Source of the DNA: DASRBO01 sp035653595
GTDB taxonomy: Bacteria > Actinomycetota > Acidimicrobiia > Acidimicrobiales > JAJPHE01
Direction: 5' to 3'
Assembly (NCBI GenBank): GCA_035653595.1
Contig: DASRBO010000126.1
Location: forward strand, 1 to 48,209
Length of the DNA: 48,209 nt
Below, one piece after another: positions 17,489-25,523 of this stretch (position 1 is its first letter; each line of letters begins with the position of its first letter). A program made the position numbers and the translations under genes. A model generated the notes under the pieces. The model was not told the DNA's origin and ran no database searches. It saw only the letters and a program-made list of their open reading frames with translations.

Positions 17489-18096
17489 GCCCGGCGCAGC
17501 CCGACGGCCAGGACCCGAAGTCCGATCTCCGCTTCTACCTGCGAATGGCCCGAACGGCGGTCGTCTGGAAGCTGGAGGGCCTGTCCGAGTACGACATCCG
17601 CCGTCCCCTTGTGCCGAGCGGGACGAACCTCCTGGGCCTGGTCAAGCACCTGGCGGGAATGGAGCTCGGCTACCTCGGCGAACCATTCGGTCGACGCTTC
17701 CCGGAACCGCTGCCCTGGTTCGAGCACGGCGCTCGTCCCAACGCGGATCTGTGGGCGGCGGCGGACGAGACGCGTGAGGCGATCCTCGGTCTCTACCGGC
17801 GGGCGAATGAGCATTGTGACGTCACCATTGACAACTTCCCGCTCGATGCGACGGTGACCATCCCGTGGTGGGGGCCGGACGGCTCCAGCACCACCCTCCA
17901 CCGGCTCCTGATCCACGTGATCGCCGAGACGAGTCGTCACGCCGGGCATGCCGACCTCGTGCGTGAGCTCATCGACGGAGGCATTGGCCTCCATCCCCGC
18001 AACAGCAACATCTGGGGCCAGGATGACCTGCCCTCACACCGGGCCAGGGTCGAGGCCGCCGCCCGGGAGGCGGCCGGTCGGCTTCCGGACCCGTGA
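17485..18096 (+). CDS. DinB-like/DUF664 protein
   Basis: 203 residues of the DinB four-helix-bundle superfamily. LGLVKHLAGMELGYLG in the first third and ETSRHAGHADLVRELIDG in the second half carry the histidines that usually bind a metal ion (three-His site). The PWWGPDGSSTTLHRLLIHVIAE segment is typical of the actinobacterial DUF664 branch, which includes mycothiol- or bacillithiol-dependent transferases. It starts with ATGA overlapping the infC stop, so it belongs to the infC operon, an unexpected partner for a translation factor. The reaction is unknown. Confidence 0.85.
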   Translation: MSPAQPDGQDPKSDLRFYLRMARTAVVWKLEGLSEYDIRRPLVPSGTNLLGLVKHLAGMELGYLGEPFGRRFPEPLPWFEHGARPNADLWAAADETREAILGLYRRANEHCDVTIDNFPLDATVTIPWWGPDGSSTTLHRLLIHVIAETSRHAGHADLVRELIDGGIGLHPRNSNIWGQDDLPSHRARVEAAAREAAGRLPDP

Positions 18097-18189
18097 GCCG
18101 GCGGGGGTGGCACCGGGAGCGGCGGAGAGGTGAGCCCTGGTTCCGGCGGCCACCGTAGAGCAGGTGGGCGCCGTTATCCTCCTTCGACC

Positions 18190-18264
18190 ATGAGGCTCGA
18201 CCGCTGCGGCCCCGAGGTCACGCCTCAGCGACACGAGGCCGTGCACCTCGGCATGCGGCCGTGA
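18190..18264 (+). CDS. Small upstream ORF, 24 residues
   Basis: ATG at 18190 encodes a 24-residue peptide, beginning MRLDRCGPEV and ending HLGMRP, that stops at 18262-18264 and overlaps the next gene's GTG as GTGA. TATCCT lies nine bases upstream of the ATG and might be a -10 element of a nearly leaderless message; no SD is seen. As the dehydrogenase-like gene after it has no good SD, coupling through this frame may be how it is translated. Protein status is uncertain. Confidence 0.35.
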   Translation: MRLDRCGPEVTPQRHEAVHLGMRP

Positions 18265-19271
18265 CGACCAGCGGGGATGCATCGCAGCCGCCCCAGCTCA
18301 GCCTGGAGGCGGCCCGCTCCTTCGCCGATGAGATCCTCTTCCCGGCGGCGAACGAGATCGACGCCGCCCCCGTGGTCCCACGTGAGCGCCTCGACCTCCT
18401 GGCCGAGCACGGGTGGTACGGCCTGTCGGCTCCGTCGTCGGGTCTGACCCAGCAGGACACCTGGCAGGTCCTCGAGGCGTTCGCCGGTGGGTGCCTCACA
18501 ACGACCTTCGTGTGGATGCAGCACCTCGGCACCGCGCCGGCATGCTCATTCGGACCCGGACACCTGCGCCCGTGGGTCGAGCTCCTGGCCACGGGACAAC
18601 GCCGGTCGACCGTCGCCTTCGCCGGGCTGCTGCCGGAACCACTCCTGTTGGCCCGGCAGGAGGGTGGCGGTTGGGTGATCGACGGCCGGGCCCCCTGGGT
18701 GACGGGCTGGGGGCTGACCGACCTTATCCACGTGTCGGCCCGTACTCCCGATGACGAGGTTGTATGGCTCCTCGTGGACGCGTCGTCACCAGGTCTACGG
18801 GCCGAGCCGCTGCGCCTGCTGGCGGTGAACGCCAGCGCCACGGTGACCCTGCACTTGAGCGGTGTCCGGGTCGCAGCCGATCGGGAGACGAGCCGCTATC
18901 CATGGGCCGAGTGGCCCGGCCGCGACGCCATGGGCCTTCGCTCCAACGGCTCACTCGCCCTGGGAGTGGCCTCGAGGTGCTGCCGGCTCATCGGCCGATC
19001 CGGCCTCGACGACGAGCTGGATGCCCGACGGGCAGCTCTGGATGCCGGAACACCGGAGACCATGCCGTCGGCCCGGGCGGCCGCCGCCCTGTTCGCCGTG
19101 CAGGCTGCCTCCGCCCTGGTCACCCACGTGGGCAGCGGTTCGATGCTCATGGGCAACCACGCCGAGCGCCTGTTCAGGGAGGCCGCCCTCCTGCTCGTGT
19201 TCGGGAGCCGTCCCTCCATCAAGCGGGCCCTCGCCGCCCAGCTCGGCATCAAGCCCGGTGGGGCCCCGTAA
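18261..19271 (+). CDS. Acyl-CoA dehydrogenase-like flavoprotein
   Basis: 336 residues, shorter than the usual 380. An N-terminal helical region (LSLEAARSFADEILFPAANEID) and middle beta-domain are recognisable: GRRSTVAFAGLL-like strand, GGGWVIDGRAPWVTGWGLTDLIHVSART, which resembles the flavin-binding strand region, and LSGVRVAADR. The C-terminal helices end GSRPSIKRALAAQLG, where true acyl-CoA dehydrogenases have the G-T-x-E-I-Q motif, and I cannot identify the catalytic glutamate. It may be a flavin-dependent relative with a different reaction or a non-catalytic paralogue. Its GTG lacks a clear SD and overlaps a short upstream frame. It lies upstream of a carboxyltransferase gene on the same strand (154-base gap). 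Confidence 0.72.
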   Translation: MTTSGDASQPPQLSLEAARSFADEILFPAANEIDAAPVVPRERLDLLAEHGWYGLSAPSSGLTQQDTWQVLEAFAGGCLTTTFVWMQHLGTAPACSFGPGHLRPWVELLATGQRRSTVAFAGLLPEPLLLARQEGGGWVIDGRAPWVTGWGLTDLIHVSARTPDDEVVWLLVDASSPGLRAEPLRLLAVNASATVTLHLSGVRVAADRETSRYPWAEWPGRDAMGLRSNGSLALGVASRCCRLIGRSGLDDELDARRAALDAGTPETMPSARAAAALFAVQAASALVTHVGSGSMLMGNHAERLFREAALLLVFGSRPSIKRALAAQLGIKPGGAP

Positions 19272-19425
19272 GCGACTCGGTCAGAAGGCCGTGGGGGCCA
19301 CCAACCAATCCTGACAAGGCGTGGGATAGGGACCTTGACGAGGCGCGCCCGGCTAACGCGGGCTCTCCCCCTTCGCCAGGGCCTTCCGGATGAGCCCGAC
19401 TAGGGTCGAGCGGGAGGGGGACACA

Positions 19426-20961
19426 ATGAGCGAGCGGCTGGTATCGGCACGTCAGGAGGCGGTGGCCGTCGGCTCGGCCCAGGCCCGTGAGCGTCAGGCG
19501 GCCAGGGGAAAGCTGACGCCACGAGAGCGCATCGAGCGGCTCGCCGATCTTGGGACCTTCCGCGAGATCGACCTGTTCGCCCGCCGGCGGGCCAAGGACA
19601 TCGGCATCAACGACGGCGAGCCCTACACCGACGGCGTGATCTGCGGCTTTGCCCGCGTCGACGGGCGCCGGCTGGCCATCTACGCCCAGGACCCCGCCAT
19701 CGTCGGAGGGTCGCTGGGAGAGGTCGGGGGTCGCAAGGTCGTCAAGCTGATGGACCAGGCCGTCGCCGCCGGCGTGCCGATCGTCGGGATCAACGACGGG
19801 GGCGGCGCCCGGATACAGGAGGGGGTTGCCGCCCTGGCCGCCTACGGGGCGATCTTCGCCAGGAACGCGTCGGCGTCGGGAGTCGTGCCCCAGATCAGCG
19901 TGATCCTGGGGGCCGCCACCGGCGGGGCGGTGTACAGCCCGGCCATGACCGACTTCGTCTTCATGGTCGAGGGTTCGGCCCAGATGTCGATCACCGGTCC
20001 GGACGTGGTGCGCTCGGTCACCGGTGAGACGGTGAGCCTCGAGGAGCTCGGCGGAGCCCGGACCCACGCCACCCGCTCAGGAGTGGCGCACTTCATGTAC
20101 CCCGACGAAGGGTCATGCCTCGACGCCGTCCGTCGGCTGCTCTCCTTCCTGCCGTCCAGCTACCGCCAGGCCCCGCCGCCCCGCGACCCGCACGACGACC
20201 CCGAGCGCGACGTGGCCGGCCTCGAGCGGATCCTGCCCGACAACCCGACCGACCCCTACGACGTGCGGGCGCTGATCCGCGCCGTGTTCGACGACGGCGA
20301 GCTGTTCGAGGTGGCGGCCGGCTTCGCCCCCAACATGGTGTGCGGCCTGGCCCGCCTGGCGGGACATCCGGTGGCGGTGGTGGCCAACCAGCCCGCCCAC
20401 CTCGCCGGCATGATCGACATCGACGCCTCCGAGAAGGCCGCCCGCTTCGTGCGGACGGCCGACGCGTTCGGGCTGCCCCTGGCCGTGTTCGTCGATGCCC
20501 CGGGCTTTCGGCCCGGCGCCGACCAGGAGCACGGGGGCGTCATCCGCCGGGGCGCCAAGCTCCTCTACGCCTTCGCCGAGGCGACCGTCCCCACCGTCCA
20601 GGTGATCACCCGCCAGGCCTACGGCGCCGCCGCCGTGGTCATGGGGTCGTCGTCCATCGGCGCCGACCGGGCGGTGGCCTGGGACGGCGCCACCGTCGCC
20701 GTGCTCGGCCTGTACGGGCTGGCCGAGCGCCTGTTCCGCGAGGAGATCTCCTCCGCCGCCGATCGGGACCTCCGCCGCACCGAGCTGATCCAGCGCTACC
20801 GGGTGGAGGAGGCCGACGCTGTGGCCGTCGCCTCCAAGGGCTTCCTCGACGATGTGATCGAACCGTCGGAGACCCGCCGCTACCTGGCCGACGCCTTCGA
20901 CCTGCTGCGCCATAAGGAACGGCCGGAGCCGATGCGCAAGCACGGAAACGTCCCGCTCTGA
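19426..20961 (+). CDS. Acyl-CoA carboxylase carboxyltransferase (beta) subunit
   Basis: 511 residues from the ATG at 19426, which has GGAGGGGG five bases upstream; an in-frame GTG/ATG region 12 codons earlier is not needed. It has the two crotonase-like halves of biotin-dependent carboxyltransferases: N-terminal KLTPRERIERLADLGTF, GINDGGGARIQEGVAAL, ILGAATGGAVYSPAMTDF (oxyanion site), and C-terminal GVIRRGAKLLYAFAEATVP with YGAAAVVMGSS. The role is transfer of carboxyl from biotin to acetyl- or propionyl-CoA. The substrate is uncertain, as no biotin carboxylase or epsilon subunit lies next to it. A 14-base tandem repeat begins at its stop codon. Confidence 0.92.
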   Translation: MSERLVSARQEAVAVGSAQARERQAARGKLTPRERIERLADLGTFREIDLFARRRAKDIGINDGEPYTDGVICGFARVDGRRLAIYAQDPAIVGGSLGEVGGRKVVKLMDQAVAAGVPIVGINDGGGARIQEGVAALAAYGAIFARNASASGVVPQISVILGAATGGAVYSPAMTDFVFMVEGSAQMSITGPDVVRSVTGETVSLEELGGARTHATRSGVAHFMYPDEGSCLDAVRRLLSFLPSSYRQAPPPRDPHDDPERDVAGLERILPDNPTDPYDVRALIRAVFDDGELFEVAAGFAPNMVCGLARLAGHPVAVVANQPAHLAGMIDIDASEKAARFVRTADAFGLPLAVFVDAPGFRPGADQEHGGVIRRGAKLLYAFAEATVPTVQVITRQAYGAAAVVMGSSSIGADRAVAWDGATVAVLGLYGLAERLFREEISSAADRDLRRTELIQRYRVEEADAVAVASKGFLDDVIEPSETRRYLADAFDLLRHKERPEPMRKHGNVPL

Positions 20962-20998
20962 TCGTGCCGGTCTGATCGTGCCGATCTGATCGCGCCGC
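20957..20998. repeat. Three exact-length 14 bp tandem repeats at the carboxyltransferase stop
   Basis: TCTGATCGTGCCGG, TCTGATCGTGCCGA and TCTGATCGCGCCGC follow each other without a gap. The first copy contains the gene's TGA stop; each later copy also supplies a TGA. Copies differ only at the last base and one T/C, which suggests recent slippage duplication. No function is evident beyond possible backup stops. Confidence 0.75.
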
Positions 20999-21009
20999 AC
21001 CTCGCCGCC

Positions 21010-21033
21010 CCCGACGTCCTAACAAGCGTCGGG
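21010..21033 (+). terminator. Hairpin after the carboxyltransferase gene
   Basis: CCCGACG and CGTCGGG form a seven-base-pair stem around a ten-base A-containing loop, 48 bases after the stop codon. There is no T-run, so it is at best a factor-dependent terminator or 3'-end stabiliser. The rest of the 272-base gap to the next gene holds further GC-rich inverted repeats (for example ATGGCCC/GGGCCAT near 21137-21154) but no convincing gene. Confidence 0.4.
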
Positions 21034-21233
21034 CCGATCCTGGGCCACGGCCCGGCCCGCTGAGCGGGCGCCGGTGAGGTGGCGCAGGGTGGCGGTCCGG
21101 TGACCGAGCGCTGCCGAGTGCGCGCCGGGCAATGGCCCCATCGGGCCATGGTGCCGCTCTGAGGAGGGCTGCCACCCTCTGAGGGGGCTCGGCACACCGG
21201 CCGGGCCGCAGTACAGCAGACAGGAGGTGGCCG

Positions 21234-21542
21234 ATGGCTGCCGCGTTGGTGCGCTATGAGCGACGTGACGGAGCCGACCGGGCCGCGATGGGCGTGGCGG
21301 CATTCAACCTGTGCCGGGCCGCCCGGCACCAGGGGGCGCGCAGCAGTCGGTTCTTCTGGACCTCGGCCGACTCCATCGTGATCCTGAGCGAGGCCGACTC
21401 GGCCCATCTCTTCGACGACGAGCCCAAGCCCGAGCTGGCCCAGGCCCTCTTCGCCCTGGCCGACCTGGCCCGCCAGGTCTCCAACGAGCGCTGGATCGAC
21501 CCCCGCGACGGAGAGTCGACCTACCACACCGCCGGCCGGTAG
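21234..21542 (+). CDS. Small uncharacterised protein
   Basis: 102 residues, not recognised. Start is well supported: an exact AGGAGGT ends six bases before the ATG. The product is soluble with alternating strand/helix character: VRYERRDGADRAAMGVAAFNLCRAARHQG, then SSRFFWTSADSIVILSEAD, then a helix LAQALFALADLARQVSN. The layout (about 100 residues, strand RFFWTSADSIVIL) is compatible with a small ferredoxin-like (dabb or GYD-like) fold, but this is only a guess. It stands alone on the plus strand, converging on the DUF455 gene. Confidence 0.7.
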   Translation: MAAALVRYERRDGADRAAMGVAAFNLCRAARHQGARSSRFFWTSADSIVILSEADSAHLFDDEPKPELAQALFALADLARQVSNERWIDPRDGESTYHTAGR

Positions 21543-21583
21543 GGACCCCACAGGCCGTACCGGGCGGATCGAGGGGCGCCTCC

Positions 21584-21605
21584 CAGGGCCGCGGGCGCGG
21601 CCCTG
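21584..21605. terminator. Strong GC hairpin in a convergent gap
   Basis: CAGGGCCGC and GCGGCCCTG form a perfect nine-base-pair stem with a GGGC loop, between two convergent genes. It lacks a T-run on either side, but its place and strength suggest a bidirectional transcription end point. Confidence 0.55.
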
Positions 21606-21685
21606 AATCGGTTCGCGCCAGCGGCCACGCGCCACGATCGTCGGGGCCCGTCAGCCGATGCCGCCCGTTCGACGGCGCGCCCGGC

Positions 21686-22513
21686 TCAGGAGGCGGAGGC
21701 GGCCGGCTGCTGGCGCATCTGGCGCAGCTCCTCGCGCCGCTCGAGGCCGAGGTTGCCGATCTCCTCGATCTCCTCGTCGCTGAACCCGGCCAGCTGGCGG
21801 AACCGCCGGGCCAGCTGGATGGGGCTGTCCTTCTCGTTGGTGCGGCCCCCGCCCAGGCTGAACAGCTTGTCCACCGTGCGCTGGAACTCGAGGGCCCGCT
21901 GGCGCCGTTCCGGGTCGTCCTCGGTCAGGCGGCGCAGCCAGTCCGACCCCATCTTCACGTGGGTGACCTCGTCGGCCAGCATCCAGTCCTCGCAGAAGGC
22001 CAGCACCGGGTCGCCGGCCTCCTCGCCGAACTCCCGCATGGTGTTGAACACGTCAATGGCCAGTCCCTCGAGGCCACGGTTGACCCCGGTCAGGCGCATC
22101 ACGGGATCGGGGCTGCAGGCGGCCTGGTACAAGAAGCGCGACTCGGAGAACTCACCGATCTCCGTGCCCATCCACTCGGTCAGCCGGACCGATATCTCCA
22201 CGTGGCGGGCCTCGTCCCAGCACTGGCGGGCCATGTCCAGCTTGAGCGGGTAGGGCGCCTCCTGGTTGTCGAAGTCCCAGCAGGTGCGGCCCGCCCCCTC
22301 GAGGGCCTGGATCTCCCCCATGAAGATGCCGTGCATGAGCTGGCGGGAGCGCTCGGGGGCATCGGCGCTGGCGGGGGTCATCCGCCCGGGTGACTCGTAG
22401 TTGCCGCTGCGGCCGGCATTCGCTCCGCGGGGATCGTTCAGCCGGGTGGTCATGTCGACCTCTACGAAGCGGTCGTCGCGGGCCAACTCGTTGGCCGGCA
22501 GAATCTTCTTCAT
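21686..22513 (-). CDS. DUF455 ferritin-like di-iron protein
   Basis: 275 residues with a four-helix bundle carrying a complete di-metal site: Glu67 in MGEIQALEG, Glu101 and His104 in CWDEARHVE, Glu149 in NRGLEGLA, and Glu182 and His185 in LADEVTHVKMG. This E, ExxH, E, ExxH pattern is that of ferritin-like oxidases and oxygenases. The reaction is unknown; members of DUF455 have been discussed as tRNA-hydroxylating or other di-iron proteins, without a firm assignment here. ATG with AAGGAGG five bases upstream. The C-terminal helix (FSDEEIEEIGNLGLERREELRQM) is highly charged. Confidence 0.85.
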   Translation of the reverse strand: MKKILPANELARDDRFVEVDMTTRLNDPRGANAGRSGNYESPGRMTPASADAPERSRQLMHGIFMGEIQALEGAGRTCWDFDNQEAPYPLKLDMARQCWDEARHVEISVRLTEWMGTEIGEFSESRFLYQAACSPDPVMRLTGVNRGLEGLAIDVFNTMREFGEEAGDPVLAFCEDWMLADEVTHVKMGSDWLRRLTEDDPERRQRALEFQRTVDKLFSLGGGRTNEKDSPIQLARRFRQLAGFSDEEIEEIGNLGLERREELRQMRQQPAASAS

Positions 22514-22598
22514 GCCTGCCTCCTTCGGTCGTCCAGCGGAGCTGGTCGGACACCGATAGTAACGGTCCGGCCCGGTCCCCCACTTCGGGTGACCGGGC

Positions 22599-23081
22599 TC
22601 AGCCCTCCGCCTCGGTCAGGGCCGCCTCCAGCAGGCGACGGGCGGTGTGCAGCTGCAGCCACTCGCTGTCGGCGGTGCCGGCGTTGCGGCGGCTGTGCCG
22701 CCTGAGCAGCTCGATGGTGGCGTCGCGGGCCTCGCTCAGGGTGGCCGGCGAACGCCCGGCCAGCTCCACCAGCTCGTGGAGCGCCGAGGGGTCCCGCGGC
22801 GCCGAGCCCCCGGCCAGCTGCCTGGCCCGGTCGACCACCTTCTCCACCGGCGCCGGCGCCTGGGGCGCCCCCACGGCGGCGAATATCTGCTCGACCGGCT
22901 CCTCCGTGCGGGGAGGACGGCCCTCGATCAGGCGGCTGTCGCCGTAGGTGTGCTCCCAGGCGTCGGCCTCGGCCGGTCGGACGTCGTTCCAGGGGTGGCT
23001 CGTCCACCCGCAGCGGCACCGGGCGCGGTAGGCGACCCCCCGGTGCTCGATCACCACCAGATGCGCCTCGGATGCCGCCAC
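22599..23081 (-). CDS. Uncharacterised protein with a CxC zinc-knuckle-like start
   Basis: 160 residues from a GTG with GGAGGT nine bases upstream. The N-terminus reads YRARCRCGWTSHPWND followed by WEHTYGDSRL; the CRCGW plus histidines resembles half of a zinc-ribbon, as in many small actinobacterial proteins. The remainder is helical (LHELVELAGRSPATLSEARDATIELL), with no catalytic motif. The function is not known. It lies 85 bases upstream of the DUF455 start on the same strand. Confidence 0.65.
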   Translation of the reverse strand: MAASEAHLVVIEHRGVAYRARCRCGWTSHPWNDVRPAEADAWEHTYGDSRLIEGRPPRTEEPVEQIFAAVGAPQAPAPVEKVVDRARQLAGGSAPRDPSALHELVELAGRSPATLSEARDATIELLRRHSRRNAGTADSEWLQLHTARRLLEAALTEAEG

Positions 23082-23170
23082 CTTCCTGGCACCTCCCCCG
23101 AGCCCGGCGTGCTTCCACCGGCGACCCTATCCCCCCGGTCAACCCGGCGGGGTGAGGGAACCGGCCGGTC

Positions 23171-23716
23171 CTATCCCCCGGCGACCAGGGCGGCGAAGGC
23201 GGCGGTGAGCTCGTCCAGCTCGGCGGCCAGCGACCGGAACACCGAGGCCGGCATGCCCATGGGATCGTCGATGTCGTCGATCGCAGACTCGCCAAGCAGA
23301 TCGGCGTGGGTGCGCCCCTCGGCCAGCTGGGCCAGCCAGTGGCGGACCGGCTGGTCCGGGCGGCGGGGACCCACCGCCCGCCCCCGGCGCACCAGCTCGC
23401 GCAGGGTGAAGCAGCGGGGGAAGGCCTCGGGCGCCATCACCACCGCCTCCCGTACGTGGAGGCGCTCCATCCCCACCACCAGCTCGGCAGCGGCCACCGC
23501 CTCGGCGGTGAGGCGCCGGCTGGCGTGGGTGGTGATGTCGTGGCCGAGGCCGGCCATGGCCTGGCAGGCCGACTTGTCGGCGGCGAAGCCCTCGGCCAGC
23601 AGGCCGGCCGATTCGACCGGCACCAGCTCAGGCACGCCCCGCAGGCGCTCGCCCAGCAGGGCGGCCGCCATCGGCGAGCGGCAGATGTTGCCCGTGCAGA
23701 CGACGAGGGTGGCCAA
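23171..23716 (-). CDS. Low-molecular-weight protein-tyrosine phosphatase family
   Basis: 181 residues. The phosphate-binding loop C-x5-R-S is CTGNICRS (Cys7 to Arg13) at the extreme N-terminus, and the general acid aspartate is probably in DIDDPMGMP near residue 150. It should act on phosphotyrosine or phosphoarginine proteins, as Wzb/YwlE-type enzymes do. The only start that keeps Cys7 in place is TTG at 23716, which directly follows the TGA of the upstream dehydrogenase gene, so it is probably translated by coupling, as the SD is weak. The LSRRLTAEAV-like segment (HASRRLTAEAVAAAELVVGM) is family typical. Confidence 0.88.
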   Translation of the reverse strand: MATLVVCTGNICRSPMAAALLGERLRGVPELVPVESAGLLAEGFAADKSACQAMAGLGHDITTHASRRLTAEAVAAAELVVGMERLHVREAVVMAPEAFPRCFTLRELVRRGRAVGPRRPDQPVRHWLAQLAEGRTHADLLGESAIDDIDDPMGMPASVFRSLAAELDELTAAFAALVAGG

Positions 23717-25483
23717 TCAGGCTCGCTGGTCGATCAGGCAGCCGTCGAGCAGCTCCTTGAACCGCTCGATGTCGTCGGCCGGCCGGGTGATCCCCCGGTC
23801 GGCCCGGGCCGGCCCCAGGTGGCGGCGGACGTAGAGGTCGGCCACCAGCGCCTTGCGGCTGCCGCCGAAGCGGTCGGCCTCGGTTCCGGCCTGCTCGACC
23901 AGCAGGGCGGCGGCGTAGACGTCCACCATGAACCCGGCCAGGTCGAACAGCCTCGCCTCGCCGATCGGCCCCGGAAGGGTCCGCCAGGCATCGACGGCGG
24001 CGGCCAGGTCGTCGGCCGCCGAGGCCACCGCCGCCGCCGCCGGCTGGTCGGCCCCCCGCTCCAGGGCCGAGCGGATGCGCTCAAGCAGGCCGAGGTGGGC
24101 GTCGTTGCGCTCCACCGCCCGGCGGACGTCGAGGCACAGGATGTTGTCCGGGCCCTCCCAGATGGTGTTGACCTGGGCGTCGCGCAGTATCCGGGCCACC
24201 GGCCAGTCCTCGATGTAGCCGTTGCCGCCGTGGATCTCGATGGCGTCGCTGGCGGCGGTGATGCCGAGGCGGGCGGCCCGCAGCTTGATCAGCGGGGCGC
24301 CGAGTCGCAGCCGCTCCCCCAGGTACCCGTCGAAGACCAGGGCCTGGGCCGCCTCCACCTCGACGATCAGCTCGGCCAGCTTGCGCTGCACGAGGGGCTG
24401 GTCGATGAGGGCGGCTCCGAAGGCCTCCCGCGCCCGGGCGTAGCAGATGGCCTCGACCAGCGAGCGGCGGGCACAGCCGAGTCCCATCATGGCGATGCCC
24501 AGGCGGGCCCCGTTGGTCAGCTCCATCATGCGGGCCAGGCCCCGGCCGTCCCCGCCCTCCTGGCCGCCCCCGCCGCCGACGGCCGGCGCCAGCATGAAGG
24601 CCTCGGCGTCGGCGAACTCGACCTCGGCCGAGGCCACTGCCTTGGTGCCGAGCTTGTCCTTGAGCCGGCGGATGCGCACGCCGTTGGGGCTGCCGTCCCG
24701 TCGCTCCCGCAGCACCAGGAACGGGACGATGCCCCGGCCGGTGTCGGGGGCGCCCACCGGCTTGGCCAGCACCACGAACACCGACCCGTTGGCGTTGGAG
24801 GCGAACCACTTGAACCCGTTGAGCAGCCAGGCGTCCCCGGCCGGCGAGGCGGTCGTCTCCAGCGTCGCCAGGTCGGAGCCACCGGTGCGCTCGGTGAACA
24901 TCTGGGAGGTCTCGCCGGCGAACTCGTTGCCCTCCAGCAGCTCGCGCACCCGGGCCTTCACGTCTTCGGGGGCGAACTGCTCGGAGAGGCGGACCACCAT
25001 GTCGCCTCCGGTGCCCAGGGCGCACATCATTCCGATTTCGGCCTGGTCGAGCAGGTAGGCCCACGCCGCCCCCATCAGGTTGGGATCGGCGCCGGCCTCC
25101 GCCGCGCTGGAGCGGAAGGCCGGGGTGGAGAAGCTGTGGGCCACCAGGTCGGCCTTGGACGCCTCGAACGAGGGGGGCATGACCACCCGGCCCACGTCGT
25201 GACCCCAGCGGTCGTAGCGCTCGAGGCGGGGCGGGTTGCGGTCGGTCTCCTCGGCCCGGGCGGCGACCGGGCCGCCCATCAGCGCCCCGATCTCCTCCAG
25301 CCGGGGGGTGGCCCAGGCCAGCGCCGGGGGCGACAGGCGGGAGCGCACGATGAACTGCAGGCTCGGATCGCAGCTGTACCAGTTGAGCCCGACCGCGCCG
25401 CGGTAGCGCCCGGTGTCGTAGCGGCGGGCCTTGGCGGGAGAGCCGAACGGCAGGTCGGCGGGCGCGGCCGGCGGGGGGGGCAT
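23717..25483 (-). CDS. Acyl-CoA dehydrogenase, AidB-like
   Basis: 588 residues, the length of the AidB/long acyl-CoA dehydrogenase branch. An N-terminal domain precedes the usual three domains: FAGETSQMFTERTGGSDLATLETTA (flavin-binding loop), WLLNGFKWFASNANG, the LKDKLGTKAVASAEVEF strand, ARLGIAMMGLGCARRSLVEAICYARAR, and the catalytic-Glu segment NTIWEGPDNILCLDVRR. The C-terminal ~130 residues form helices, as in AidB. The reaction is likely oxidation of a branched or unusual acyl-CoA; AidB itself is linked to alkylation response, which is not implied here. Start ATG at 25483. The phosphatase gene follows with no gap. Confidence 0.9.
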   Translation of the reverse strand: MPPPPAAPADLPFGSPAKARRYDTGRYRGAVGLNWYSCDPSLQFIVRSRLSPPALAWATPRLEEIGALMGGPVAARAEETDRNPPRLERYDRWGHDVGRVVMPPSFEASKADLVAHSFSTPAFRSSAAEAGADPNLMGAAWAYLLDQAEIGMMCALGTGGDMVVRLSEQFAPEDVKARVRELLEGNEFAGETSQMFTERTGGSDLATLETTASPAGDAWLLNGFKWFASNANGSVFVVLAKPVGAPDTGRGIVPFLVLRERRDGSPNGVRIRRLKDKLGTKAVASAEVEFADAEAFMLAPAVGGGGGQEGGDGRGLARMMELTNGARLGIAMMGLGCARRSLVEAICYARAREAFGAALIDQPLVQRKLAELIVEVEAAQALVFDGYLGERLRLGAPLIKLRAARLGITAASDAIEIHGGNGYIEDWPVARILRDAQVNTIWEGPDNILCLDVRRAVERNDAHLGLLERIRSALERGADQPAAAAVASAADDLAAAVDAWRTLPGPIGEARLFDLAGFMVDVYAAALLVEQAGTEADRFGGSRKALVADLYVRRHLGPARADRGITRPADDIERFKELLDGCLIDQRA

Positions 25484-25523
25484 GCTCCCAGGCTACGGCG
25501 GCGGCGGCCGGCCTACGACGGGG

